From CAVQWT01 sp963810815 (GTDB lineage Bacteria; Pseudomonadota; Gammaproteobacteria; Burkholderiales; Casimicrobiaceae): DNA of 64,000 nucleotides. Positions 1 to 8,224 of this stretch are shown here, in pieces. The position numbers and the translations under genes were made by a program. Numbering within the stretch: the first letter of the stretch is position 1; each line of letters starts with the position of its first letter. The notes below the pieces were generated by a model. The model saw only the letters and a program-made list of their open reading frames with translations. It did no database searches and was not told where the DNA came from. The stretch lies in contig CAWEPB010000008.1 of NCBI GenBank assembly GCA_963810815.1, positions 371,879 through 435,878 on the forward strand. Reading direction: 5' to 3'.

Positions 1-313
1 GGCCGCCGGCGCCCATCAGCGTGGCGATCGTGAGGTGCAGCGCCGCCTGGCCGCTGGCGGTGGCGATGGCGCCGACGCCGCCCTCGAGCGCCGCGACGCG
101 CTCCTCGAGCACCGCGACGGTCGGGTTGGAAATGCGCGAGTAGACGTGGCCCGCGCGCTCCATGTTGAACAGCGCCGCGGCGTGGTCGCTGTCGGGAAAC
201 ACGAACGACGCGGTCTGGTAGATCGGCGTCGCCCGCGCCCCCGTCGCCGGATCGGGCCGCGCGCCGGCGTGCAGCGCCAGCGTGTCGGGATGGAGGGTCT
301 TGGGCTTGGTCAT
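1..313 (-). CDS. O-acetylhomoserine sulfhydrylase-like PLP enzyme, N-terminal part (runs off window)
   Basis: The first 104 residues of a Cys/Met-metabolism PLP-dependent enzyme; the rest lies left of the window. The ATG at 313 gives a start of MTKPKTLHPDTLALHAGA, followed by ATPIYQTASFVF, HVYSRISNPT and EERVAALEGG...ATASGQAA. These are the standard N-terminal blocks of O-acetylhomoserine aminocarboxypropyltransferase (MetY) and related gamma-synthases/lyases. Enzymes of this family make homocysteine or methionine precursors from an activated homoserine and sulfide or thiol in the cytoplasm. The catalytic PLP lysine is outside the window, so MetY, MetZ and methionine gamma-lyase cannot be separated with certainty. 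Confidence 0.85.
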   Translation of the reverse strand, partial: MTKPKTLHPDTLALHAGARPDPATGARATPIYQTASFVFPDSDHAAALFNMERAGHVYSRISNPTVAVLEERVAALEGGVGAIATASGQAALHLTIATLMGAGG

Positions 314-444
314 CGGCGCTCGCGCGGCGGGGCTGGCTGGCGGCGCGGTCGATCGTGCCGGTGTGCGGCGATTCTAAGCGCCGGCCCGCCGCGCGACAAC
401 GGCGCGGCGTAAGATTGCCCACCTGGTTTGCCCGCTCCCCGGCC

Positions 445-1731
445 ATGAAGACGCCTCCCTCCGCCGTGCCCTCGGGCCATGATCCCGCCGCCGCCGCGCC
501 CGAAGCGACGCGCGCGGCACCGCCGCGGCCGATCCACGGCCGCGGCGCCACGTTCAATCCGGAGAACCGCTTCCGCCGGGAGTCGCGCGAAGGGGTCGAC
601 GACGGCTGGGGCGCGCCCGCCGGTGCGCCAACCGACCCCGCGCCGAGCGCGGCCGGCGACGACGTCGCGGGTCAGGAATCCCGGACGGCGTCGGGCGCCA
701 CGGCGTTCGGCGACGCCTCCCACGACGACGCGCTGCCGCCGCTGAAGACCACGGTGTCGATCCAGCAGGCGCGCACGATCATCTCGCGCAATGCGTCGCC
801 GGACGTCCCGTTCACGCAGTCGATCAATCCGTACCAGGGCTGCGAGCACGGCTGCGTCTACTGCTACGCGCGGCCCTCGCACGCCTACCTCGACCTCTCC
901 CCCGGCCTCGACTTCGAGACGAAGCTCTTCGCCAAGCCGAACGCGGCGGAGCTGCTGCGGGCCGAGCTCGCGAAGCCGGGCTATGTCTGCGATCCGATCG
1001 CGCTCGGCGCGAACACCGATCCGTACCAGCCGATCGAGCGCGAATGGAAGGTCACGCGGGCGATCCTCGAGGTGCTGGTCGAAACCGGGCACCCGTTCTC
1101 CATCGTCACCAAGTCGGCGCTGGTCGAGCGCGACCTCGACCTGATCGCGCCGATGGCCGCACGCAACCTCGCCCGCGTCTACGTGTCGGTGACCACGCTG
1201 GACCGCACGCTGGCGCGCACGCTCGAGCCGCGCGCCGCCGCACCGCAGCGGCGGCTGGCGACCATCCGCGCGCTGTCGCAGGCGGGCGTGCCGGTGGGCG
1301 TGATGACGGCGCCGATCATTCCGCAGCTCAACGACCGCGACCTCGAGGCGATCCTGGAGGCGGCCGCGGCGGCCGGCGCGCGCCACGCGGGCTGGGTGCT
1401 GCTGCGCCTGCCGCGCGAAGTGGCCCCGCTGTTCCGCGAATGGCTCGATGCGCACCTCCCGCTGCGCGCCGGGCACGTGATGAGCCTGGTGCGGCAGCTG
1501 CGCGGCGGCCGCGACAACGACCCGCGTTTCGGCGCCCGGATGCGCGGCAGCGGACCCTACGCCGAGCTGATCGAGCGGCGCTTCGCCATCGCCTGCAAGC
1601 GCTTCGGGCTGACCCGCGAGCGCGAGCCGCTGGACACCACGCAGTTCAGGCCACCGAAGGCCCCGGCGTCGAGGCGCGCGGCCGGTGCGACGCCGACCGA
1701 CCGCGGCGGCGGCCAGCTCGACCTCTTCTGA
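445..1731 (+). CDS. PA0069/SplB-like radical SAM protein
   Basis: A 428-residue cytoplasmic radical SAM protein. The cluster motif CxxxCxxC is at residues 133-140 (YQGCEHGCVYCYARP), and the flanking sequence SINPYQGCEHGC...RPSHAYLDLSPGLDFETKLF is characteristic of the PA0069/Rv2578c group, distantly related to spore photoproduct lyase. The substrate of this group is unknown. I prefer the ATG at 445 over the GTG at 355 because conserved sequence begins well after it and the upstream 30 residues are low-complexity. The first 110 residues (A/P/R-rich with FNPENRFRRESREGVDDGW) are typical for the family. It stands alone, divergent from the PLP enzyme. Confidence 0.88.
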   Translation: MKTPPSAVPSGHDPAAAAPEATRAAPPRPIHGRGATFNPENRFRRESREGVDDGWGAPAGAPTDPAPSAAGDDVAGQESRTASGATAFGDASHDDALPPLKTTVSIQQARTIISRNASPDVPFTQSINPYQGCEHGCVYCYARPSHAYLDLSPGLDFETKLFAKPNAAELLRAELAKPGYVCDPIALGANTDPYQPIEREWKVTRAILEVLVETGHPFSIVTKSALVERDLDLIAPMAARNLARVYVSVTTLDRTLARTLEPRAAAPQRRLATIRALSQAGVPVGVMTAPIIPQLNDRDLEAILEAAAAAGARHAGWVLLRLPREVAPLFREWLDAHLPLRAGHVMSLVRQLRGGRDNDPRFGARMRGSGPYAELIERRFAIACKRFGLTREREPLDTTQFRPPKAPASRRAAGATPTDRGGGQLDLF

Positions 1732-1902
1732 TCGGTACTTCGCTCTCCCCCGCGCCAGAAAGCACCATCGCACCGAAGGCATCTTCCGGCGTACCCCGCG
1801 CACCCGCCGTCTTGCTATATTGCCGCTTCGCGACGCCGGAACGCGGGTGCTTGCGACGATGTTCCCTGCGCCACTGCTGCATTCGTGCCCGAGGAGTCCA
1901 CC

Positions 1903-2741
1903 GTGCGTAATTCCGCCTGCGTCCTTGCTGCGACCTGCATTGCCTCCACGCTGGCCGTTCCCGCATTCGCCGAGACGGTAAATTGCACCTCGATCACCAC
2001 ACTCCCCTACACCATTTCCGTCCAGGGCGTGTACTGCCTCACCGGCGATCTGGTCACCGGAATCACTTCGGGAGCCGCCATCACCGTCGCCACCAATAAC
2101 GTGACCATCGACCTGAACGGCTACAAGGTGGGCGGGCAGGCCGCCGGTGCCGGCACCGATGCGCGGGGAATCGTCGCATCCAACAGGAGCAACGTTCGCA
2201 TCCACAACGGCGTCGTGCGCGGCTTCCGATACGGCGTCAGCCTTTTCCTCGGCAGCGGCCACGTGATCGAAAACATGCTGCTGGATTTCAACACCGAGAA
2301 GGGAATCGACGTGTCCAGTGCCAACGGCGTCATCGTGCGTGGCAACCGGGTCAACAACACCGGCGGGACCACTTTCGGGGTCCGAGGTCTACGGCATCTA
2401 CGTTCTATCGGGTTCCGGCGTCCGCGTGCTCGACAACGACGTCGCGACCACGGCCCGAAACAGCGCGAATACCGGAAGTGCCTATGGCATTCGGGTGATG
2501 GCGAGTCCGGCGTTCATCGACAACAATCGCGTGAGCGACTCGACGGACTATGGCATTTTCAGTTCGAACAACCTCCGACGTGACGCTCGTGAACAACCGG
2601 ATCCTCAACAGCATCGCCGGAGGCAGCATAGGTCTGCGCACGAACGGCGGGCCGTCGATCTACAAGGACAACATCGTCGCGGGCTTCACCACGCCGTTCT
2701 CCGCGAGCATCGACGGCGGAGGCAACGTCTCGGCGCCTTGA
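1903..2741 (+). pseudogene. secreted right-handed beta-helix protein, split by two frameshifts
   Basis: Three successive reading frames join into one protein of about 279 residues. The GTG at 1903 is the likely start because GAGGAG lies 6 bases before it, and it opens a clean signal peptide ending AVPAFA before ETVNC. The body shows beta-helix rungs such as NNVTIDLNGYKVGG, RSNVRIHNGVVRGFRYGV, SGVRVLDNDVATT and VTLVNNRILNS. The frame changes near 2370-2386 and near 2560-2580. Both are +1 shifts, and removing one G from the GGGG run and one C from a CC pair restores a continuous protein. It is likely an exported adhesin-like or polysaccharide-binding beta-helix, with no catalytic residues identified. 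Whether it is truly broken depends on the assembly. Confidence 0.7.
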
Positions 2742-2762
2742 CCGCGGCGTCAGCGCATCCCG

Positions 2763-3953
2763 TCAGTGCACGCCGCTCTTGATCCGCTGCAGCTTGGCCG
2801 CGTAGAGCTCGCGATCCTGGCGCGTGGTGCTGTTCTCGCGCGCCATGGTGAGGTGCCGCTGGGCTTCGCCGGCGTCGCCGAGGCCGGCGTAGGCGACGGC
2901 GAGCCAGAAGTGGACCTCGTGGTAGTCGCCGGAGCGCGCGGCTTCCTTCTCCAGCTGGTCGCGCGCGGTCCGGTAGTCGCCGGCGCGGATCGCCGCGAGG
3001 CCGCGGTTGAACGCGGCGAACGGCGGCTCGGGCTCGATCACGGCGAGCTGCTGGCGCAGTTGCCGCGCCTCGTCGCGGCGCCCCAGCTGGTCGAGCGCCA
3101 GCGCGCGGTTCGACATCGCGGCGGTGTTGCGGGGGTCGCGCTCGATCGCGTAGGCGTACGCGCGCTCGGCGTCGGCGGGGCGCCCGGCGCGCTGGTAGAC
3201 CGCGCCCAGCGTGTTGTAGCTGCTGGTGAAATTCGGATCCTGCCGGATCGCTTCCCTGGCCCAGGCGTAGGCGTCGGGATACTGGCCGCGGGCCAGCGCC
3301 TCGGCGGCGCGGTTGTTCATGTACATCGCGACGACGGTGGCCTCGTCGATGACGTGCATCCTGACGCCGCGCAGGTCTTCGGGCGGCAGGAAGTCGACGA
3401 TCAGCGGGTCGACCCCGTGGTTGCGGAAGGCGATGCCGTTCGGCGTGGTGCCCAGCGTCAGGTTGACGTGGCCGATCGAATACTGGATGTCGCCGCTGCG
3501 GCTGAAGGTCTCGTCGACGGCGACGTTCTGGAAGCGCACCGGCAGGCCCATCGCCTTGGCGAAGGCGCCGGTCATGATGACCAGCGACAGGCAGTTGCCG
3601 GTCCGCGCGTCGAAGGCCTGCGAGGCGTTGCGCGTGATCGCCGAGTCGTACTCGAGCTTGAGCCCGCCGCGCTTGTACAGCGCGTCGACGAGGCCCTTGT
3701 GCGGCCCCATCTGCTTGGCCGACGCGGCGATGTCGGTGCGCAGGTACGCGCGCATCGCGTCGTTGAGTGCGAACACCTCGGCGGCGTCCGGGCGCTCGGA
3801 CGGCGCGGGAAACGCGTCGTCGTTGAACAGCCGGGCGGATTGCGGCGCGAGCGGCGAAACGGCGCAGCCACCCAGCAGCAGCGCGAACGCGATCACCGGC
3901 ATCGCCCGACGCCTCGGCGCGGTGTTCGTCACAGGCTTGGTCGCAGCATTCAT
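2763..3953 (-). CDS. TPR lipoprotein with transglutaminase-like domain
   Basis: A 396-residue lipoprotein. The signal peptide ends in the lipobox LLLGGC with the lipidated Cys at 30. Residues about 85-195 form a transglutaminase-like fold with a plausible Cys-His-Asp triad: C121 in RTGNCLSL, H162 in SIGHVNL and D187 in PLIVDFLP. Residues about 205-390 hold tetratricopeptide repeats (SSYNTLGAVYQRAGRPADAERAYAYAIERDP and others). The ATG at 3953 is preceded by GAGGTG at 6 bases and gives the signal peptide, so longer upstream forms are rejected. The function is unknown; the family is probably a periplasmic peptidase or crosslinking-type protein anchored to a membrane. Confidence 0.85.
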   Translation of the reverse strand: MNAATKPVTNTAPRRRAMPVIAFALLLGGCAVSPLAPQSARLFNDDAFPAPSERPDAAEVFALNDAMRAYLRTDIAASAKQMGPHKGLVDALYKRGGLKLEYDSAITRNASQAFDARTGNCLSLVIMTGAFAKAMGLPVRFQNVAVDETFSRSGDIQYSIGHVNLTLGTTPNGIAFRNHGVDPLIVDFLPPEDLRGVRMHVIDEATVVAMYMNNRAAEALARGQYPDAYAWAREAIRQDPNFTSSYNTLGAVYQRAGRPADAERAYAYAIERDPRNTAAMSNRALALDQLGRRDEARQLRQQLAVIEPEPPFAAFNRGLAAIRAGDYRTARDQLEKEAARSGDYHEVHFWLAVAYAGLGDAGEAQRHLTMARENSTTRQDRELYAAKLQRIKSGVH

Positions 3954-4086
3954 GGGGCACCTCGCTGGCCATTCCGGCCCCGTCGGGGCCCGGCCGTCGT
4001 CTAGGATGAACCCGATCGGCCCGCTTCGCAACGGCGGCTCCGCACGCCGCCCCGGCCCCGGGTCGTCGACGCGGGCTGCGCACCGG

Positions 4087-4114
4087 CCGTCCCGGCGCGG
4101 CGGGACGGTATCAT
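4087..4114 (+). promoter_or_regulatory. inverted repeat next to a -10 box, upstream of the RraA/UxaA operon
   Basis: Arms CCGTCCCG (4087-4094) and CGGGACGG (4101-4108) are perfect inverted repeats around a 6-base spacer. They are followed at once by TATCAT (4109-4114), a good -10 match. The palindrome occupies the -35 position and lies 44 bases before the first gene, so it looks like an operator for the catabolic operon. No regulator gene is adjacent. Confidence 0.45.
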
Positions 4115-4157
4115 TGGGGCCTGCAAACGCGCCGCCGCCCGAAGGACACCTCCGCCC

Positions 4158-4805
4158 ATGCCCACGCTGATCGAACGCCTCGCCGCCTGCTACACCGGCG
4201 CGGTGCACGACGTCCTGCGGATGATGGGGCACGAGAACATCGTGCTGCCGCCCGCCATCAAGGCCATCGCGCCGGGTCAGAAGCTGGCCGGGCCGGTGTG
4301 GACCGTCGCCGGCCACATCGACCGCACGAAGTCGCGCCACGAGTGCCTGCTGGGCTGGTGCACGCTGCTGGCGAAGGCGCCGTCCGGCCACGTGGTCGTC
4401 TGCCAGCCCCACAACCATGAAGTGGCGCTGATGGGCGAGCTGTCGGCGCAGACGCTGGCGGCGCGCGGCGTGCTCGGCTACGTCGTCGACGGCGGCTCGC
4501 GCGACACCGACCTGGTGCTGCAGCAGGGCTTCCCGGTGTTCTGCTCGTTCCTGACGCCGTCGGACATCGTCGCGCGGTGGATCCCGCACGCGTACGGCGA
4601 GCCGGTCGACATCGGCGGCGTCGCCATCGCCACCGGCGACTGGCTGCTCGGCGACCGCGACGGCGTGGTCATCATCCCGCGCGACCTGGTCGAGGACGTC
4701 GTCACCAGGACCGAGGAAGTCGTCGCCACCGAGAGCGACATGCGCCGCGCGCTCGTCTCCGGGATGGACCCGGTCGAGGCGTACAACAAATATGGAAAGT
4801 TCTGA
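4158..4805 (+). CDS. RraA-like protein (HMG/CHA aldolase-type fold)
   Basis: A 215-residue RraA/menaquinone-methyltransferase-like fold protein. The family signature is seen as GYVVDGGSRDTDLVLQQGFPVFCSF, where the Arg-Asp pair binds substrate and divalent metal in 4-hydroxy-4-methyl-2-oxoglutarate and 4-carboxy-4-hydroxy-2-oxoadipate aldolases. The GDWLLGDRDGVVIIPRDL segment near the C terminus is also typical. It is the first gene of a plus-strand operon and overlaps the next start by 14 bases. In that context a retro-aldol or lyase step on a keto-acid made by the following dehydratase-like subunits is more likely than RNase E inhibition. The substrate cannot be read from the sequence. Confidence 0.82.
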   Translation: MPTLIERLAACYTGAVHDVLRMMGHENIVLPPAIKAIAPGQKLAGPVWTVAGHIDRTKSRHECLLGWCTLLAKAPSGHVVVCQPHNHEVALMGELSAQTLAARGVLGYVVDGGSRDTDLVLQQGFPVFCSFLTPSDIVARWIPHAYGEPVDIGGVAIATGDWLLGDRDGVVIIPRDLVEDVVTRTEEVVATESDMRRALVSGMDPVEAYNKYGKF

Positions 4806-5094
4806 GTCCCGCGTGCCGCACTCGGTGCTGAAGCTGGCCCCCGCCGACAACGTCGTCGTCGCGCTGCGGGACCTGTCCGCCGGCGAGGCGTTCACGCTCG
4901 ACGGCGCCACCGTGGTCGTCGCGCGCGACATCGCCGTCGGCCACAAGATCGCCGCCGCCGCCATCGCCGCGGGCGACCGGATCTACAAGTACAACTGCCC
5001 CATCGGCCGCGCCACGTGCGCCATCGCCGCCGGCGAGTACGTGCACACGCACAACGTCGCCAGCGATTACCTGCCCACCTACACGTTGCCCTGA
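4792..5094 (+). CDS. UxaA-family small subunit (SAF domain; SuyA-like)
   Basis: A 100-residue stand-alone SAF domain, as found at the N terminus of altronate/galactarate dehydratases and as the separate alpha subunit of (2R)-sulfolactate sulfo-lyase. Visible blocks are LKLAPADNVVVALRDLSAG, ARDIAVGHKIAAAAIAAGDRIYKYN and GEYVHTHNV. It overlaps the RraA-like gene by 14 bases, and its TGA abuts the GTG of the next gene, so translation is probably coupled. The partner is the large subunit at 5781-7092, separated from it by the MBL gene. It probably closes over the substrate pocket of the large subunit. Confidence 0.82.
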   Translation: MESSESRVPHSVLKLAPADNVVVALRDLSAGEAFTLDGATVVVARDIAVGHKIAAAAIAAGDRIYKYNCPIGRATCAIAAGEYVHTHNVASDYLPTYTLP

Positions 5095-5784
5095 GTGAAG
5101 CTCGCGATCATCCCCGTCACGCCGTTCCAGCAGAACTGCTCGCTGGTCATCTGCCAGGCCACCAACCGCGCCGCCTTCGTCGATCCCGGCGGCGACGTCG
5201 ACCGCCTGTTCGAGGCGCTGGCATCCACCGGCGCGACGCTGGAAAAGGTGCTGGTCACGCACGGCCACATCGACCACTGCGGCGGCGTCGCCGAAGTCGC
5301 CGAGCGCGCCGGCGTGCCGGTCGAAGGCCCGCACCGCGACGACGCGTTCTGGATCGACCAGCTCGGCGCACAGGGAACGATGTTCGGCGTCGCCGGCGCC
5401 CGGCCGTTCACCCCCGACCGCTGGCTGGTCGGCGGCGACACCGCGACCGTCGGCAACCTGAGCTTCGAAGTGCGCCACTGCCCCGGCCACACCCCCGGCC
5501 ACGTCGTCTTCGCCAGCCGCGACATCGGCATCGCCTTCGTCGGCGACGTGCTGTTCCAGGGCTCGATCGGGCGCACCGACTTTCCGCGCGGCGACTACGA
5601 CACGCTGATCCGCTCGATCACGCAGGAGCTGTGGCCGCTCGGCGACGACATCCAGTTCGTCCCGGGCCACGGGCCGATGTCGACCTTCGGCGAGGAGCGG
5701 CGGACCAACCAGTTCGTCAGCGACGCCGCGGTGGGGCGGATGCGGCTCGGGCGTCCGGGCTTCCGCGGGCCGGTGGCGCCGTGA
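5095..5784 (+). CDS. MBL-fold metallo-hydrolase (glyoxalase II-like, YcbL type)
   Basis: A 229-residue metallo-beta-lactamase-fold hydrolase of the hydroxyacylglutathione hydrolase/YcbL type. Metal ligands are visible in THGHIDHCGG (HxHxDH), in HCPGHTPGHVVF, in the bridging-Asp block FVGDVLFQGSIGRTDFP, and in FVPGHGPMSTFGEERRTN. The GTG start directly follows the TGA of the SAF gene with no gap, which argues for coupling. It sits between the two UxaA-like subunits, an uncommon place, so it may hydrolyse a thioester or lactone arising in the same pathway. General detoxification is an alternative. Confidence 0.88.
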   Translation: MKLAIIPVTPFQQNCSLVICQATNRAAFVDPGGDVDRLFEALASTGATLEKVLVTHGHIDHCGGVAEVAERAGVPVEGPHRDDAFWIDQLGAQGTMFGVAGARPFTPDRWLVGGDTATVGNLSFEVRHCPGHTPGHVVFASRDIGIAFVGDVLFQGSIGRTDFPRGDYDTLIRSITQELWPLGDDIQFVPGHGPMSTFGEERRTNQFVSDAAVGRMRLGRPGFRGPVAP

Positions 5785-7092
5785 GCAGCGGGGCGCCGGT
5801 GAGCGGCGACGCGACGGTCGATTCCGGCGCCGACACCGGCCCGGCGGAGCGCTCCGGGCCGTCCACCGCAGGCGGCGAAGGCGACAGCGCCGGCGTCCAC
5901 GCAACTCTCGGGCTACCTCCGCGGCGACGGCCGCAAGGGCCTGCGCAACGTGCTGGTGGTGGCGTACCTGGTCGAGTGCGCGCACCACGTCGCGCGCGAA
6001 ATCGCCGACCGCTACCGCGACCGCGACGTCCACCTGATCGGCTTTCCCGGCTGCTATCCGAACGCGTACGCGCTGGCGATGCTGGAAAAGCTGTGCACGC
6101 ACCCCAACGTCGGCGCGGCGCTGCTGGTGTCGCTGGGTTGCGAGGGCATGAACAAGCGCCAGCTCGGGCGCACCATCTCCGCCAGCGGCCGGCCGGTGTC
6201 GCTGCTGGGCATCCAGGACCACGGCGGCACCCGCAGCTCCATCACGGCCGGCCGCGTGTGGATCGACGAGACGCTGCCGCAACTCGAAGCCGCGGCGCGC
6301 GTCCCCATGCGCATCGACGAGCTGACCGTCGGCACCATCTGCGGCGGGTCCGACGCCACCAGCGGCCTCACCGCCAACCCGGCGATGGGCCACGCCTTCG
6401 ACCTGCTGGTCGCCGCGGGCGCGAAGACGATCTTCGAGGAAACGGGCGAGCTGATCGGCATGGAAGACCTGATGGCCGCCCGCGCCGCGCGCGCCGAGCT
6501 CGCCCCCGAGCTCAAGGCCAGCGTCGCCAAGGCCGCGCGCTACTACGCGACGCTGGGCTACGCCAGCTTCGCCCCCGGCAACGCCGAGGGCGGGCTGACG
6601 ACGATCGAGGAGAAGTCGCTGGGCGCGTACGCGAAGTCGGGCCAGTCGCCGATCAGCGGCATCGTCAAGCCGGGCATCGAGCCGCCGGCGGCGGGCCTGT
6701 ACCTGCTCGACGTCGTGCCGGACGGCGAGGTGCGCTTCGGTTTTCCCAACATCAACGACAACGCCGAGATCGCCGAGCTCATCAGCTGCGGCGCGCAGAT
6801 CATCCTGTTCTCGACCGGCCGCGGCAGCGTGGTCGGCAGCGCCATCGCGCCGGTCATCAAGGTCTGCGCCAACCCGGACACCTTCAAGCGCATGGGCGAC
6901 GACATGGACGTCGATGCCGGCCGCATCCTGGAAGGCCGTGCCACGCTCCCCGAGGTCGGCGTCGAGATCCGCGACCTGGTGCTCTCCGTCGGCGCCGGCG
7001 AGAAGACGAAATCCGAGCGGCTCGGGCACCGGGAATTCGTGCTCACCTACAAGAGCTTCGAGGCGCTGGGGCCGGCCTGCCTGGCCGGTTGA
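5781..7092 (+). CDS. UxaA-family large subunit (altronate dehydratase/SuyB-like), one apparent frameshift
   Basis: The conserved part, from GYLRGDGRKGLRNVLVVAYLVECAHHVA at 5911, runs to 7092 in one frame. It carries the Cys-containing blocks GFPGCYPN, SLGCEGMNK and TICGGSDATSG of the metal-binding UxaA/SuyB fold, plus NAEGGLTTIEEKSLGA and the C-terminal KTKSERLGHREFV. In that frame a stop lies at 5800-5802, and no ATG, GTG or TTG occurs before the GTG at 5950, which is inside the conserved block. A natural start is the GTG at 5781, overlapping the TGA of the MBL gene, in the frame one base earlier. A single +1 shift near 5880-5910 joins the two. It would dehydrate a sugar acid or eliminate a group from it, together with the SAF subunit. 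Confidence 0.75.
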
Positions 7093-7291
7093 GCCGGCCG
7101 ACCGTCCTTCCGGCGGGGCTCCCCGTCGGTGCCGGTGCCGGTGGCCCGATGGTAGACTTTTTGGGCGTGCGCCATTCCGCGGACGCTTCGCCCATCGCCG
7201 TTCCGGCATCGCCGCTGCAATATTTCCGTTCCGACACCACCGCTCGAGCATTGCCCTTCCGATTCCGCCCCACTTTCCACGGATCCCTGCC

Positions 7292-7858
7292 ATGGCCATT
7301 TCCGCCCGCATCCTCGCCTCGACCCTGCTCGCCGCGCTCGCCGCCTTGATCGCGGTCGGCGCCGCCGACGCAGCCACCTCCGTCAGCTACGGCCGCATCA
7401 CGGCAGTCCGGACCGTCGATGTGGAAAGCGCCCGTTCGCAGAACGTCGGCACCCTGGTCGGCGGCGGCATCGGCCTGGCGACGGGCTCCGGCCAGTCCGG
7501 CAGCAACCGGGCCCTGCGTGCAGTCGGCGGCGGCCTGGTCGGCCGGCAGGTGGGCGCCGCGACGGGCCGGTCGCAGGCCTTCGAATACACGGTGCTGCTC
7601 GGCGGCCAGCAGACCATCACGATGGTGACCGACGAATCGGGGCTGCGCGTCGGCGACTGCGTATCGGTCGAGCGCGGCGCCTTCAACAACCTGCGGCTCG
7701 TCGACGACGCGCGCTGCACGAACCGATCCGCCCCGCCGCCGCCGCAGGCCACCCGCCAGGCCGACTCCTGCATCACCGCCAAGGAACAGCTGCTCGCCGC
7801 GGAAACCGACGAGGCCTTCGACCGCGCGGAGCGGCGGGTGCGCTTGCTCTGCGACTGA
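7292..7858 (+). CDS. exported glycine-zipper protein (SlyB/Rick-17kDa-like)
   Basis: A 188-residue exported protein. The ATG at 7292 opens a signal peptide ending VGAADA. A glycine-zipper segment follows (NVGTLVGGGIGLATGSGQSGSNRAL, then VGGGLVGRQVGAATG), as in SlyB and 17-kDa surface-antigen proteins. After it comes a small beta region (YTVLLGGQQTITMVTDESGLRVGDCVSVERG). There is no lipobox Cys, unlike SlyB itself. The C-terminal 50 residues are charged and contain two further Cys. Such proteins insert in or attach to the outer membrane; no enzymatic role is expected. Confidence 0.75.
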   Translation: MAISARILASTLLAALAALIAVGAADAATSVSYGRITAVRTVDVESARSQNVGTLVGGGIGLATGSGQSGSNRALRAVGGGLVGRQVGAATGRSQAFEYTVLLGGQQTITMVTDESGLRVGDCVSVERGAFNNLRLVDDARCTNRSAPPPPQATRQADSCITAKEQLLAAETDEAFDRAERRVRLLCD

Positions 7859-7904
7859 CGGGCAGGGACGGCGCCGGCGCGCCGGTGATTGCCGTCGCTC
7901 CCAC

Positions 7905-7932
7905 CGTGGATCGGGGGCCGCCCCGATCCACG
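7905..7932 (+). terminator. perfect 12-bp stem-loop after the glycine-zipper gene
   Basis: CGTGGATCGGGG (7905-7916) pairs perfectly with CCCCGATCCACG (7921-7932) around a 4-base loop, 47 bases after the stop codon. There is no T-run, so it is either a terminator working without a U-tract or an mRNA 3'-end stabiliser. It separates this gene from the prepilin/GGDEF pair. Confidence 0.55.
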
Positions 7933-8002
7933 TGCACCGCTTTGGCCCGTGTCTTGCTTAAGTCCCTGATCGGAAGAATTTTTCCAGGATAGGACTCGAA
8001 CC

Positions 8003-8224
8003 GTGGCAGCGGTGCCGCGACACCCGCAGCGACCCTTCGCTTGCCGAAACCGCGGGGCGCCCGCGCGACCAGCAGGATTCACGCTGCCGGAGGTTCTGCT
8101 CGCCCTCGCCGTGGTCTCGGTCGTCGCCGTGATGGCGATGCCGGAGAGTCTCGAGGCGGCCGGACTCGGGGGCCGCGCGCTCGACGGCCGCTTCGTGGGC
8201 CTGGCCGAGGACTTCGATCCATGA
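8003..8224 (+). CDS. very short type IV prepilin-like protein
   Basis: A 73-residue protein with a textbook class III signal. After a basic leader come GFTLPEVLLALAVVSVVAVMAMPE, so prepilin peptidase would cut after Gly26 and leave a Phe-start hydrophobic helix with the Glu at +5. Only about 25 residues follow the helix, so there is no globular pilin domain. The stop overlaps the start of the GGDEF/EAL gene in an ATGA arrangement. The GTG at 8003 is the only start that keeps a basic leader. It may be a minor pseudopilin remnant, or a leader-like peptide that couples translation of the downstream gene. Confidence 0.6.
   Translation: MAAVPRHPQRPFACRNRGAPARPAGFTLPEVLLALAVVSVVAVMAMPESLEAAGLGGRALDGRFVGLAEDFDP

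Noticed and set aside
1903..2741. Programmed +1 recoding as the explanation for the split genes
   Set aside because: The sites share no slippery heptamer, stop codon or stimulatory structure that I could see, and three sites occur within one gene. Assembly error is simpler.
2763..4964. A 733-residue version of the TPR lipoprotein starting far upstream
   Set aside because: The extra N-terminal part overlaps the RraA-like gene antisense and would bury the lipoprotein signal peptide. The ATG at 3953 has a good ribosome-binding site.
4702..7377. A long minus-strand open frame over the MBL/UxaA genes
   Set aside because: It has the same antisense low-complexity character, no motif and no ribosome-binding site.
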